DNA of 64,000 bases from NCBI RefSeq assembly GCF_009728995.1, contig NZ_VTZW01000008.1:493640-557639 (forward strand). Direction: 5' to 3'. Below the pieces are notes generated by a model. It was not told the origin of the DNA, did no database searches, and was given only the letters and a program-made list of their open reading frames with translations. A program made the translations under genes and the position numbers. Shown in pieces: positions 15,668 to 24,216 of the stretch; position 1 is the stretch's first letter, and each line of letters starts with the position of its first letter. The DNA is from Streptomonospora sp. PA3 (lineage in GTDB: Bacteria > Actinomycetota > Actinomycetes > Streptosporangiales > Streptosporangiaceae).

Positions 15668-16957
15668 TCAGGGGGCGCGCACGGCGAGGAGGACGACGTC
15701 GTCCTCGGAGGAGTCGGACATCTGGGAGAGCAGGCCGTCGCAGAGGTCCGCCGGCGGCTCCCCCGCGAACAGGGCGGCCTGCTGGCGCAGGCGGACCATA
15801 CCGCGGTCGACGTCCTCGCCGCGGCGCTCCACCAGGCCGTCGGTGTAGAGCAGCAGCGTGGCTCCGGAAGGCAGTTTCGCACGGGCGTCGTCGCGCTCCC
15901 AGTCGACGCCGACGCCCAGCAGGACGTCCTCCCCGTGCGGCAGGAACCGGGTGGTCCCCTCCGCGGTGATCAGCAGCGGCGGGAAGTGCCCTGCGTTGGC
16001 CCAGTGGAACACGAGCGGGCCGCCGGCGGAGTCTCGTTCGAGACGGCCGTAGACGGCGGTGGCCGTGTGCGCCGAGAAGTACTCCAGCAGCCCGTCGAGG
16101 CGGCGCATGATCGCGCTCGGCGGCTCCTGGTGCTCCCAGGCCAGCGTGCGCAGCATGCTCTGCAGCTTGGACATCTGCACGGCGGCGCTCAGGTCGTGCC
16201 CGCTGACGTCGCCGACGGTGAGGGTCACCGCGCCGTCGGGCAGTATGAAGGCGTCGTACCAGTCGCCGCCGACCTCGACGCCCTCCTGGGCGGGCGCATA
16301 CCTGGCGGCGAGCTGGACGTGCTCCAGGAACGGCAGGTCGGGCAGCAGGGCGCGCTGGAAGTTCTGCGCGGCGTCGCGCTGGGCGGAGTAGAGCCGGGCG
16401 TTGTCCAGGGCCAGCCCGGCGCGATGTGCCAGGTCCTCCAGCAGGACCAGTTCGTCGTCGGTCACGGGGCGGTCCCGGGTGGTCCGCACCAGTACCAGCC
16501 CGCCCAGCACGCGCCTGCGCGCTCGCAGTGGGACCAGGATCTCGGTGCAGGTGCCCAGGGCCTCGGTCAGCTCCCGGTGGGCGCGGCCGAGGGCGCTGGT
16601 GGCCTCGGAGGTCTCGGTGAACACCAGCGGCCCTTCTCCGGCCAGCATCCGTTCGAGCGGGGTCGAGGCAAGTGGGTCGGGGTCGGGCAGCGTCCCCAGA
16701 AGGGAGGTCGGCGCCTCCACGTTCGGATCGCGGTGCACCACGGCCACTCGCCGTACGTGCTCGCTCACGTAGTTGGCCACGCACCAGTCGGCCAGCGCGG
16801 GCACCATCAGCCGGGCGAGCCGGTGCAGCACGTCCTCGGGGTCCAGACTGCTCCCGAGCACCGTGCCCGCCTCGGCCAGCAACCGCAGCCCCGAAAGGGA
16901 CCGCTCGACATCCTCGTCCCGGTCGGATTCCGCGGCCCGCCGCGCATCGTCGCTCAT
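15668..16957 (-). CDS. GAF-domain PP2C (SpoIIE/RsbU-type) serine phosphatase
   Basis: A 429-residue cytosolic protein with an N-terminal GAF sensor domain (about residues 25-190: LRLLAEAGTVLGSSLDPEDVL to AHRAGLALDNARLYSAQRDA) and a C-terminal Mn-dependent SpoIIE-type phosphatase domain (about 215-428). The metal-binding aspartates are visible in EVGGDWYDAF, LTVGDVSGHDLSAA and LLLYTDGLVERRG. Such proteins dephosphorylate anti-anti-sigma factors and so release stress sigma factors. No anti-sigma or STAS gene is nearby. The ATG has a near-perfect AAGGAGGTGG 7 nt upstream. It follows the vWA/solute-binding pair on the same strand after a 171-nt gap, so cotranscription is possible but unproven. 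Confidence 0.95.
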   Translation of the reverse strand: MSDDARRAAESDRDEDVERSLSGLRLLAEAGTVLGSSLDPEDVLHRLARLMVPALADWCVANYVSEHVRRVAVVHRDPNVEAPTSLLGTLPDPDPLASTPLERMLAGEGPLVFTETSEATSALGRAHRELTEALGTCTEILVPLRARRRVLGGLVLVRTTRDRPVTDDELVLLEDLAHRAGLALDNARLYSAQRDAAQNFQRALLPDLPFLEHVQLAARYAPAQEGVEVGGDWYDAFILPDGAVTLTVGDVSGHDLSAAVQMSKLQSMLRTLAWEHQEPPSAIMRRLDGLLEYFSAHTATAVYGRLERDSAGGPLVFHWANAGHFPPLLITAEGTTRFLPHGEDVLLGVGVDWERDDARAKLPSGATLLLYTDGLVERRGEDVDRGMVRLRQQAALFAGEPPADLCDGLLSQMSDSSEDDVVLLAVRAP

Positions 16958-17128
16958 CGGCAGCCACCTCCTTGACGCAAAGGACTAACCGGCCATCGGG
17001 AGAGCGAACCCCCAGACACTGCGTTGCGGCCCCACCGTCAGCGGATGGGGCCCCGCCCCGGGTGAACCGCCCCGTCGAGCATGCGCGATGCGGCGTTGGA
17101 GGCGCTGGAGGCTCTGCTGTGATGCCGG

Positions 17129-18823
17129 TCAGCGGCCTTGCAGCGCCTCGGTGAGGCGGGATCCCAGGCCCGCCAGGTCGGCGTCGGCGAGTTCGCCCTC
17201 CGACTCGCGCAGGAGCCTGTTCAGTTCGGTGTGGAGCACGCTGCTGTAGCGGGCGTAGTAGGGGCTGGTGGGGCGGTGGTGGGCGTTGCCGACCTCCGCC
17301 AGCAGGAGGCGGGAGTACTCCTCGCCGCGGCGGCTCTCCACGGTGGGGGCGGCGGGGGCGTTCTCCGGGGTCAGGGCCTCGGGGCACTCCCCCGCGACCG
17401 GGCCGGTGTAGGCCGCCTCCAGCACGGGCGGGTAGCCGCCGCAGTAGAAGAGGCGGCGCTGCTGGTCGGCGGAGGTCAGGTGGGCGATGAGGTCCCAGGC
17501 GGCCTCGGGGTGCTCCGACCGGCTGCTGACCGCGAGGCTCTGCCCGCCCAGCACGCTCTCGCTGGGCAGCGGCGCCACCCCGAACTCGATGACCTCCGAG
17601 CCCTCGCCCGCGTCGGCCGCGGCGCCCGCCTCCTCCGGTTCGGAGGCGGGGGCGCCGGCGCCCGCGGGCTCCACGGCCGGGTCGCGGGCGAGCTGGTCGT
17701 ACCAGCCCGGCCAGCTGCGCATGGCCACCACCTCGCCGTCGACGAAGTGGCGGAAGCTGTCGTACTCGGTGGCGCCGTCGGCCAGCACGCCCGGGTGCAC
17801 GGTGCCGTCGGCCAGCGCGCCGGCCATCAGGTCGACCGCGGCGCGTCCGGAGCCGCCGGAGAACTCCACCGGCGGCTCGTCGTCGCCGCCGCTGCCGCGC
17901 ATGCCGTAGGTGATCTCCAGCGCGTTGACGGTGAGCCCTTCGTAAGGGGCGAACTGGGCGCTGTAGCCGTAGTCGACGTCCTCGGCGCGGGCGGTCTCGC
18001 TCAGCAGCGCCAGCGCGTCGGCCCAACCGCCGACCAGCTCTTCCTCCTCCAGCAGGTCCGCGCGGTAGTAGAGCAGTCCGACGTCGGCGATGAAGGGCTT
18101 GGCCCAGCGCGTGCCGTCGTAGGTGACCGCCTCGGCGGAGGGGGCCAGCACGCCGTCCATGCCCGCCGCGTCGGGCAGCGGCTCGATCCAGCCGTTGCTC
18201 GCGAACTCGGCCGTCCACTGGTTGTCGATGTTGAGGATGTCGTAGGAGAAGCCGTCGGTCCGGCTCCAGCGCAGCAGCTCCGCGCGCACCAGGTCGGCGC
18301 CGCCGGAGATCTCGATGAGCTCGGCGCGCACCTCGCCGTCCTCCCGCGTGGCGTTCCACTCGTCGACCAACTGCTGGTACAGGCCGGCGCCCGTGACGTC
18401 CTCGCCGGTGACCAGGGTGATGGTCTCGGTCTCGGCGCCCAGCCCGTCGGTGGCCAGCAGGGCGGCGACCAGAGCGAGCGCGGCGGTGATCGCGGTCGCG
18501 ACGGCGACGCGCTCCTTGCGGCCCTCCAGGCGGAGCAGGCGCGTCAGCCGGTCGGCGGATCCGGCGGAGGCGGAAGCGGCATCGGAGCCGGTGACGGTGA
18601 CGGAACCGCTCCCGCCCGCGCCGTTGCCTCTGCTGTCGTTGCGCTCGCCGCCGTCCCGGTTCCCGCTGGCCTGTGGCTGACCGCCGCCTTCCTGCCGCCC
18701 GCCGCTCCCCTGCGCCGCGGTTTCCGCCCGCGGTGCGGCGGCCGCCGGCGCGTCGCCGTCCGGCGGCCCGGCGTTCTCCGCACGCCCGCCGTCCTCGGCC
18801 GGCGGCTCCCCTCGTGCAGCCAT
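17129..18823 (-). CDS. Membrane-anchored family-1 extracellular solute-binding protein
   Basis: A 564-residue protein. The first ~100 residues are hydrophilic, disordered and rich in G, A, E, S. One membrane anchor follows (VAVATAITAALALVAALLA, about residues 107-125), and the remainder is a family-1 solute-binding domain: TITLVTGEDVTGAGLYQQLV, YDILNIDNQWTAEFASNGWI, RWAKPFIADVGLLYYRADLL and AWDLIAHLTSADQQRRLFYCGG. There is no lipobox cysteine, so it is held by the anchor with a cytosolic tail rather than as a lipoprotein. No permease or ATPase is nearby. Its ATG overlaps the stop of the vWA gene by one base (TGATG), so the two are coupled. A sensing role is inferred. Confidence 0.88.
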   Translation of the reverse strand: MAARGEPPAEDGGRAENAGPPDGDAPAAAAPRAETAAQGSGGRQEGGGQPQASGNRDGGERNDSRGNGAGGSGSVTVTGSDAASASAGSADRLTRLLRLEGRKERVAVATAITAALALVAALLATDGLGAETETITLVTGEDVTGAGLYQQLVDEWNATREDGEVRAELIEISGGADLVRAELLRWSRTDGFSYDILNIDNQWTAEFASNGWIEPLPDAAGMDGVLAPSAEAVTYDGTRWAKPFIADVGLLYYRADLLEEEELVGGWADALALLSETARAEDVDYGYSAQFAPYEGLTVNALEITYGMRGSGGDDEPPVEFSGGSGRAAVDLMAGALADGTVHPGVLADGATEYDSFRHFVDGEVVAMRSWPGWYDQLARDPAVEPAGAGAPASEPEEAGAAADAGEGSEVIEFGVAPLPSESVLGGQSLAVSSRSEHPEAAWDLIAHLTSADQQRRLFYCGGYPPVLEAAYTGPVAGECPEALTPENAPAAPTVESRRGEEYSRLLLAEVGNAHHRPTSPYYARYSSVLHTELNRLLRESEGELADADLAGLGSRLTEALQGR

Positions 18824-21153
18824 CACGCCCTCCGCGCCTCGTCCAGCAGCCCCACGGCCGCCTCGCCCGGCTTGTCCAGCTCGGCCGGCACGCACTCGAT
18901 GCGGTCGTGCTCGGTCAGCTCGGGAATGCCGCCGACCTCGCAGGGGTCCGAACGGCCCCACCGGCGGGTCTCGTCGCCCACGGCCAGCACCCGCACCCGC
19001 ACGTCGGTCCCGTCCAGCCGCCGCCGCATCTCCGCGATGCCCAGCCCTCCGTCCGCGGGTTCGCCCACTCCGTCGGTGACCACCACGAGCACGGGGGCGG
19101 GCGGCGGCCGGTCGCCGCCCGCCGCCTCCGCGCCCTGCGACCACTCCTGCAGCGCATCGGCGCCGTCGGCGATGACCGAGCGCAGCGGCGTGGACTCCTT
19201 GACCGGAGCGAGGCCCGCCAGCGCATCGGCGAACCGGTCGCCGTCGCCGCCCGACCGGTCCAGCTCCACGACGGCGGCGGCGTCGGCGGCCGAGGGAGCC
19301 GACCCCTTGGGGAACGCCCAGAGCCCCAGCGCGTCCTCGGTCCCCACCGCCGCCGCCAGCTCGGCCGCCTCGTCGACGGCGGTGGCGAACTTGCGGTGCG
19401 GGATGTCCATCGAGGTCGAGGTGTCGAGCGCGAGCAGCACCGTGCCGCCCTGGGCCCGGGTGTAGAGCTCGGTCACGGCCGCGGCCTTCGCGCTCCACAC
19501 GCCCGGTTCGCCCAGGGCGTTGGGGATGGTCTCGGGCGCGTCGTCCAGGCGCGCGGCGACGCGGCCGTTGCCCTGGTCGTCGCGGTAGCCCTGGTAGACG
19601 CCGATCGGCGTGGGCCGCGAGTCGTCGTTGCGGAACAGCGGGGTGAAGGCGTCGGGGGAGTCGCGCAGTCCGGTGAGGAAGTCCGCGAAGCGGTCCACCT
19701 CGCCGTCGACCGCGGCGGACTCGGTGACCGGCCGGGTCGCTCCCCCGTCCACGGTCGCGCTCACACCCGAGATCCGCACGAAGGGGTGGTCCAGCACCGG
19801 CAGCTCGGGCGAGTACAGGGCGGCGATCTCGTCGCGGGCGTCCTCCTCGCCGGGGCAGGTGGTGCGCCAACGACCGGCGACGAACGTCTCGTAGACGGCC
19901 GCCTCGGTGGTCAGCGCGGCGACGGGGACGCCCTCGCCGGCGCTGCGGGCGACCTCGCAGACGAGGTCTCCCCCGCTCTGCGCGGCGGCGCCCAGCTCCA
20001 GCTCGGCCTCGACCCGGGCGGCCCGGGCCTCGTCGACGACCTCGCCGTTCTGGGTGATGGCGCCCCGGCTGTGGTACAGGAAGGCGGTGTGCAGCATCGA
20101 GGAGACGGAGTCGCGGGGGTCGGTGCGGACCACGCGGACTCCCCGGCCGAACTCCTCGCGCAGGCGGGCGTAGGGGTCGTCCATCTCCACCTCGTCGGCG
20201 TCGCCCCCGGTGAGCCGTTCGGCCATACCGCTGGGCAGCGCGAGGACGAGCGGTGTCAGGCGGGTCCACTCCCCCACCTCGATGTCGGTTACCTGCATGA
20301 CGGGGGGCCGGGATGTGTCGCCGGTCTGCGCGCCCGCCGCGTCCGCCGAGCCGGAGCCGCCGCCCGCGCTCGGCGGCTCGGGCGGCGCCGAGACGGTGGA
20401 CGCCGCCTGCTGCCCCTGCTCCGCCAGGGCGTCCTCCACCAGCAGGGCCTCGGCCGTGGAACCGGGGATCCACACGTGCGGCAGCGGCCCCAGGCCGGTG
20501 TCCCAGGCGCCCACCAGCGCGTCGCGCATGCGCTGGCCGTCGGCGACGGCGTAGACGACCATCCGGACCGAGCGGCAGTCGCGCCCGAGCCCGTCGGAGT
20601 CCTCGGCGCGCTTGTGGGCGAACGCGGCAGCGGCGGCCTCGACCGCGGGCTCTCCGTCGGGGGTGGTGGCGACGACGACCTCGGCGGGCGGGTCGCAGGG
20701 AGCGGCGAAGGTCTGGAACGCGATGCCGGCCAGGAGAACGAGGGCGAGGGAGGAGGCGAGCCCGTACCGCAGCCGCTTCTGCAGCTTCGACGTCTCCTCC
20801 CTGACGCGGAACCTCCGAATGTAGGCGCGCAGCCGCTGCCACGGCGTGCCTGTAGGAGGAGTTTCCGACGCACGAGTGCGCAACTTTTTGGCGGCCGGGG
20901 TCGGTGTACCGGCCAGGGCCCACGCCCACAGGCCAGACAGCAGCCACACGAGGAACACCCCGGCGCCTACTCCCGTCAGCAGTGGCGCGTACTCCGTGGA
21001 ACCGTCGGCATGGAGGTCGAGCAGCCCGCCGCCGAGGAGGACCAGGGTGAAGACGGCCACTTCATGGACCACCGTGTAGACGCGTTTCAGGAGCTTTTCC
21101 AGGCTCCCCAGGAGCGTCCCGTCGCTTGTCCCGTCTGGCCCGGGAGCCGACAT
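18823..21153 (-). CDS. Membrane protein with solute-binding-like and von Willebrand A domains
   Basis: A 776-residue protein. Two membrane segments are near the N-terminus (around 27-45 and 57-80), then a basic linker and a third segment (YGLASSLALVLLAGIAFQTF, about 130-150). The large outside part starts with a periplasmic-binding-like region (VVVATTPDGEPAVEAAAAAF onward, with PHVWIPGSTAE) and ends with a vWA domain. The MIDAS metal site DxSxS is at D577-S581 (LALDTSTSM), with APVLVVVTDGVGEP as the later motif. The start at 21153 is chosen because CAGGAGGGCGGAAGC precedes it; an upstream ATG at 21183 has no such site. It is coupled to the solute-binding gene. Function is unknown. Confidence 0.88.
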   Translation of the reverse strand: MSAPGPDGTSDGTLLGSLEKLLKRVYTVVHEVAVFTLVLLGGGLLDLHADGSTEYAPLLTGVGAGVFLVWLLSGLWAWALAGTPTPAAKKLRTRASETPPTGTPWQRLRAYIRRFRVREETSKLQKRLRYGLASSLALVLLAGIAFQTFAAPCDPPAEVVVATTPDGEPAVEAAAAAFAHKRAEDSDGLGRDCRSVRMVVYAVADGQRMRDALVGAWDTGLGPLPHVWIPGSTAEALLVEDALAEQGQQAASTVSAPPEPPSAGGGSGSADAAGAQTGDTSRPPVMQVTDIEVGEWTRLTPLVLALPSGMAERLTGGDADEVEMDDPYARLREEFGRGVRVVRTDPRDSVSSMLHTAFLYHSRGAITQNGEVVDEARAARVEAELELGAAAQSGGDLVCEVARSAGEGVPVAALTTEAAVYETFVAGRWRTTCPGEEDARDEIAALYSPELPVLDHPFVRISGVSATVDGGATRPVTESAAVDGEVDRFADFLTGLRDSPDAFTPLFRNDDSRPTPIGVYQGYRDDQGNGRVAARLDDAPETIPNALGEPGVWSAKAAAVTELYTRAQGGTVLLALDTSTSMDIPHRKFATAVDEAAELAAAVGTEDALGLWAFPKGSAPSAADAAAVVELDRSGGDGDRFADALAGLAPVKESTPLRSVIADGADALQEWSQGAEAAGGDRPPPAPVLVVVTDGVGEPADGGLGIAEMRRRLDGTDVRVRVLAVGDETRRWGRSDPCEVGGIPELTEHDRIECVPAELDKPGEAAVGLLDEARRA

Positions 21154-21350
21154 GCTTCCGCCCTCCTGCCCCGCCTCGGACATCCGCGCGGGTTACGGAC
21201 ACCGCAGTGCAACCGCGTGGACCGAAATATACGGGGTGGCAGGGACGAACTCGAAAGCGGAATGGCATCAATGGCCGGAAACGGCCGCATTCATGCAGGT
21301 CTACCCACACCCGGCCACAGGAATGCCATGAATCAGACGACGGGGAACGC

Positions 21351-21370
21351 AGAACGGTATCCACCGTTCT
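21351..21370. repeat. Small perfect hairpin AGAACGG-6-CCGTTCT
   Basis: Seven-base perfect arms with a 6-nt loop, in an AT-richer 340-nt gap (21184-21524) that has no gene I can support. The gap lies upstream of the vWA gene and may hold its promoter; the hairpin may be an operator. Confidence 0.45.
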
Positions 21371-21398
21371 CCGCATCTCTATTATCAGCAGCCCCGCG

Positions 21399-21448
21399 AA
21401 ACGATCATCGGACGGTCCTATCGGTTCGCGAAGCATGGATGATCGTTT
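21399..21448. repeat. Inverted repeat AAACGATCATC / GATGATCGTTT
   Basis: Perfect 11-bp arms separated by 28 nt, in the same gap between the vWA gene and the small membrane protein gene. The long spacing suggests either a transcript stem or two half-sites for a DNA-binding protein. Confidence 0.5.
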
Positions 21449-21524
21449 TCCGCTCGAACACGCCGCCATCGGAATTCTCCGCCGCTCCGAACGCGGGGCC
21501 GTACCCGCCCCTGCCGGGCGCCGG

Positions 21525-21719
21525 CTATGAGCGCCGATGGCGCCCGCGCGAGCCCGCGCGCCCGTAGCGCCGTCTGGCCGCTCCGCAGACCCCGGCGCCT
21601 GCGACTCCGGCGGTGAGGACGATGACGACGAGGATGACGAGCCGCACCTGCACGGCGCCGGCCAGGAAGGAAGGCCGAATCGGCTCATCGGGGCCGGCGG
21701 CGGGCTTCGGGTCGGTCAT
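21525..21719 (-). CDS. Small single-pass membrane protein, 64 residues
   Basis: A short gene supported by a near-perfect ribosome-binding site (AAGGAGGATC, 4 nt before the ATG). The protein has a hydrophilic start (MTDPKPAAGPDEPIRPSFL), one strong membrane segment (VRLVILVVIVLTAGVAGAGV) and a basic, Arg-rich tail. I do not recognise a family. It could be a membrane regulator or simply a conserved small protein. It is on the same strand as the vWA pair and about 370 bp upstream of it. Confidence 0.65.
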   Translation of the reverse strand: MTDPKPAAGPDEPIRPSFLAGAVQVRLVILVVIVLTAGVAGAGVCGAARRRYGRAGSRGRHRRS

Positions 21720-22077
21720 GGTGATCCTCCTTAAGCGAGACTGAGCCGTTCAGCGAGCGGCGGTCCGGCGGGGAGCGCACGTGCGATCGGCCGCTCCACT
21801 CCGCCGGAACGACAGAGATGCACGCGCAAACGCCGCATGATTCTGCACGTGCATATGCGCGTGAAGTTGGATCCTACCGACACATCACCGCGAAAGCCAT
21901 AAGAACCGCGTGACCGCTGAAAAGGATCAAGGAACCGCGCGGCAGCAGCAGGCAGGTGCCGGCTATACGGGACGACCGCGACCGCGGCGAACTCCCCGGT
22001 CGGCACCGGTAGGCACGTGCGGTGCAGGCGACGGCCCCACCGGGATCGGCGACCTGCGCCCGGCGACCGCCCCGCCC
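21720..22077. other. Intergenic stretch upstream of the 64-residue membrane protein
   Basis: No gene seen. It contains an AT-richer patch near 21820-21915 (ATTCTGCACGTGCATATGCG, with GCACGTGC as a short palindrome) that may be promoter DNA for the small membrane protein. Confidence 0.35.
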
Positions 22078-22707
22078 CTATCCCTCGCGCAGCGCCAGCC
22101 CCTCGAAAGCCAGGCGCGTCACCGCGTCGGCGATCGCGGCGGCGTCGTAGCGGCCCTCGGGGCGGTACCACTCGACCAGCGAATTGACCATGCCGAACAG
22201 CAGGCGGCTGGTCAGCTCGGGCGGGATGTCCGCGCGCAGGGAGCCCTCGTCGGCCGCGGCGCGCACCAGGTCGGCCAGCTTGGCGTCGATCTCGCGGCGG
22301 CGGCGCAGGGCGTCGAGCTCGACGTCGCTGTTGCCGTGGACGCGCAGCAGCAGCGTCACCGCCGGCAGGTGGTCCACCAGCACCTGCACGGCCTGGCGCA
22401 CCGCCGACTCCAGGCGCTCATAGGCCGTCTCGCTCGACCCGTTCTCACTGGCCACGGCCGTGTCGATGACCTCGGTCAGCGCGTCCAGCGCCTCGCTGAG
22501 CGCGGCCTGCAGCAGATAGGACTTGCTCGGGAAGTGGTGGTAGATGGCCGACTTGGTCAGCCCCAGCTCCCGGGCGAGGTCGCCCACGCTCGTGCCGTCG
22601 TAACCGCGGCGGTTGAAGAGGTCGATGGCGCACCGGAGCACCGTCTCCTGGTCGTATCCGGGCCGCCCGCGGCGCGGCGCCTCGCTGGTCGGCGAAGGGC
22701 GTGGCAT
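22078..22707 (-). CDS. TetR-family transcriptional regulator
   Basis: A 209-residue TetR regulator. The helix-turn-helix is TVLRCAIDLFNRRGYDGTS then LARELGLTKSAIYHHFPSKSYLL, and the C-terminal domain (GNSDVELDALRRRREIDAKL and LLFGMVNSLVEWYRPEG) resembles the FadR/KstR2-like branch that controls fatty-acid or acyl-CoA catabolism; the ligand is inferred. The ATG at 22707 is preferred over 22764 because the upstream residues are unlike the family. The oxidoreductase gene upstream is on the same strand with a 115-nt gap. Confidence 0.92.
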   Translation of the reverse strand: MPRPSPTSEAPRRGRPGYDQETVLRCAIDLFNRRGYDGTSVGDLARELGLTKSAIYHHFPSKSYLLQAALSEALDALTEVIDTAVASENGSSETAYERLESAVRQAVQVLVDHLPAVTLLLRVHGNSDVELDALRRRREIDAKLADLVRAAADEGSLRADIPPELTSRLLFGMVNSLVEWYRPEGRYDAAAIADAVTRLAFEGLALREG

Positions 22708-22822
22708 GGCCCCAGAATCCCACATCGGCTCGACCGGAAGCACCGCAGGTCCGAGCGGTCGCACCGCACGGTCCGGTCCCTCCGGACGGTGGGGCCGGAC
22801 CGGCGGTCCCGGCAGGGCCGCG

Positions 22823-23770
22823 TCAGAACTCCAGCACGAGCCTGCCGCGCACTCCCCCGGCTTCGAGGAGGCGGTGGGCCTCGGCGGCCCGGTCGGCGGG
22901 GAGGGTGCGGGCCACGCGCAGGCTGAGGACGCCCTCTTCGGCCTGCTTGCCTAGTGCGTCGAGCTTGTCGTGCTCGCGGTGGTAGTCCACGACGAGCACG
23001 GGGTGGAACACGACGCCGCGCCCGCGGGTGGCGTCGTCGCCCCGGAAGCCGCGGACCGTGGTGATCCGGCCGCCGTCGCGCACGGCCGGGCCGACCAGCT
23101 CGTTCTGCACCGCTCCGTCGGCCAGCGCGTCCACGCCTGCGGGCTCGATCTCGCGGATGCGGTCGGCGACCCCGTCGCCGCGCGGCACGACCGCATCGGC
23201 GCCCAGCTCGCGGACCAGCCGCTCGTCCTCGGGAGCGGCGTCGGCGATCACCCGCAGGCCCTCGGCCTTGGCCAACTGGATGATGTAGCCGCCGAAGGCG
23301 CCCGCGGCACCGGTGACGGCCAGCGTCGCGCCAGGCTCCAGCGCCATCCGGTCGAGCGCGAGGCGGGCGGTGAGGCCGTTCATGGGCAGGGTGGAGGCGG
23401 CGGCGTAGTCGGCACCGGCGGGGATCCGGGCGACCGATTCCGCCGGGACCACCACCTGCTCGCTGTAGGCGCCGTGGGCGCCCCTGGGCACCAGGATCGC
23501 CATCACCGCGTCGCCGACGGCGAGGTCGGTGGCGGTGCCGGGCCCGATCTCGTCCACGTCGCCCGCGGCGTCCATGCCCGGCACGTAGCGGGGCGGGGAA
23601 TCGGCGTACAGGCGGGTGTAGGCGCCGCTGCGGCCGGCGGTGTCGGTGGGGCTGACCGCGGCCGCGCGCACCCGGATCCGGACCTCGCCCGGCCCCGCGT
23701 GGGGCTCGTCGATGTCGAACTCCCGCAGCACTTCGGGACCGCCGAACTCGGAAACTCCAATGACACGCAT
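22823..23770 (-). CDS. NADPH:quinone oxidoreductase-like MDR enzyme (zinc-free)
   Basis: A 315-residue medium-chain reductase. It lacks zinc-binding cysteines and has the quinone-reductase pattern: MRVIGVSEFGGPEVLREFDI, VRAAAVSPTDTAGRSG, the nucleotide-binding VTGAAGAFGGYIIQLAKAEG and a C-terminal RLLEAGGVRGRLVLEF. The reaction is probably NADPH-dependent reduction of quinones or enones in the cytosol. The ATG at 23770 has only a weak GGGTAGGTG upstream. Its promoter region is the 446-nt gap to the right, which contains an 18-bp palindrome. Confidence 0.92.
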   Translation of the reverse strand: MRVIGVSEFGGPEVLREFDIDEPHAGPGEVRIRVRAAAVSPTDTAGRSGAYTRLYADSPPRYVPGMDAAGDVDEIGPGTATDLAVGDAVMAILVPRGAHGAYSEQVVVPAESVARIPAGADYAAASTLPMNGLTARLALDRMALEPGATLAVTGAAGAFGGYIIQLAKAEGLRVIADAAPEDERLVRELGADAVVPRGDGVADRIREIEPAGVDALADGAVQNELVGPAVRDGGRITTVRGFRGDDATRGRGVVFHPVLVVDYHREHDKLDALGKQAEEGVLSLRVARTLPADRAAEAHRLLEAGGVRGRLVLEF

Positions 23771-24041
23771 GTCCGCGCACCTACCCGCCGCGAACGCGGG
23801 CGACTCCGTGAGATCGGCCGCGGCGCGGGCACCGCCGCGGCGGATGCGCCCACCGCCCGGAGGCACGAAAGGCGGTGCGCGCCCCGCCGCGGCGGCCCAG
23901 CGCTACTGCGAGCGCTTCCCCATCCCGCCGGACCGCGACCGCCCGGCGGCGGTCCGGCGCCTGCTCCGTACGCGGGCCGCCGGGTGCGCGTCGCATCCGG
24001 TCGGCAGACGTCCGCGGGCGGAAGCCACTGGTGGACCACGG

Positions 24042-24059
24042 TGTGAAAGCGCTTTCACA
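24042..24059. promoter_or_regulatory. Perfect 18-bp palindrome, LacI-type operator without an adjacent LacI gene
   Basis: TGTGAAAGCGCTTTCACA is perfectly symmetric around the central GC-GC and has the AAAGCGCTTT core typical of LacI/GalR operators. It lies 271 bp upstream of the oxidoreductase start. No LacI gene adjoins it; the nearest is at 14453-15496. Confidence 0.65.
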
Positions 24060-24087
24060 ACCTGGAAAAAGAGTACGCGCCGGAATA

Positions 24088-24099
24088 GTTTATGTAAAC
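24088..24099. promoter_or_regulatory. AT-rich palindrome GTTTA-TG-TAAAC
   Basis: Five-base perfect arms around TG, 28 bp to the right of the 18-bp palindrome in an otherwise high-GC region. It could be a second regulator site or a promoter element. Confidence 0.35.
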
Positions 24100-24216
24100 A
24101 ACGAATCACACCACGTGTTCCCGTCCCGCGCGGATCCGCCGATCCTGCAACTGCGGTCGCCGTGCGCGGTCGCAGATGACCGCAGCTACAAGGTGATCGG
24201 CGCGGGTGTGGCCGCC

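Larger units (their letters stand above)
23771..24216. other. 446-nt intergenic region with operator-like palindromes
   Basis: Lies between the start of the oxidoreductase gene and the end of the ABC ATPase gene, both leftward. No gene is supported. An AT-rich section at 24040-24120 carries two palindromes listed separately. The rest is ordinary GC-rich DNA. Confidence 0.5.

Noticed and set aside
24041..24216. Small rightward gene in the AT-rich gap near the 18-bp palindrome
   Set aside because: The only open frame there continues as the antisense of the ABC ATPase gene and lacks a start signal.
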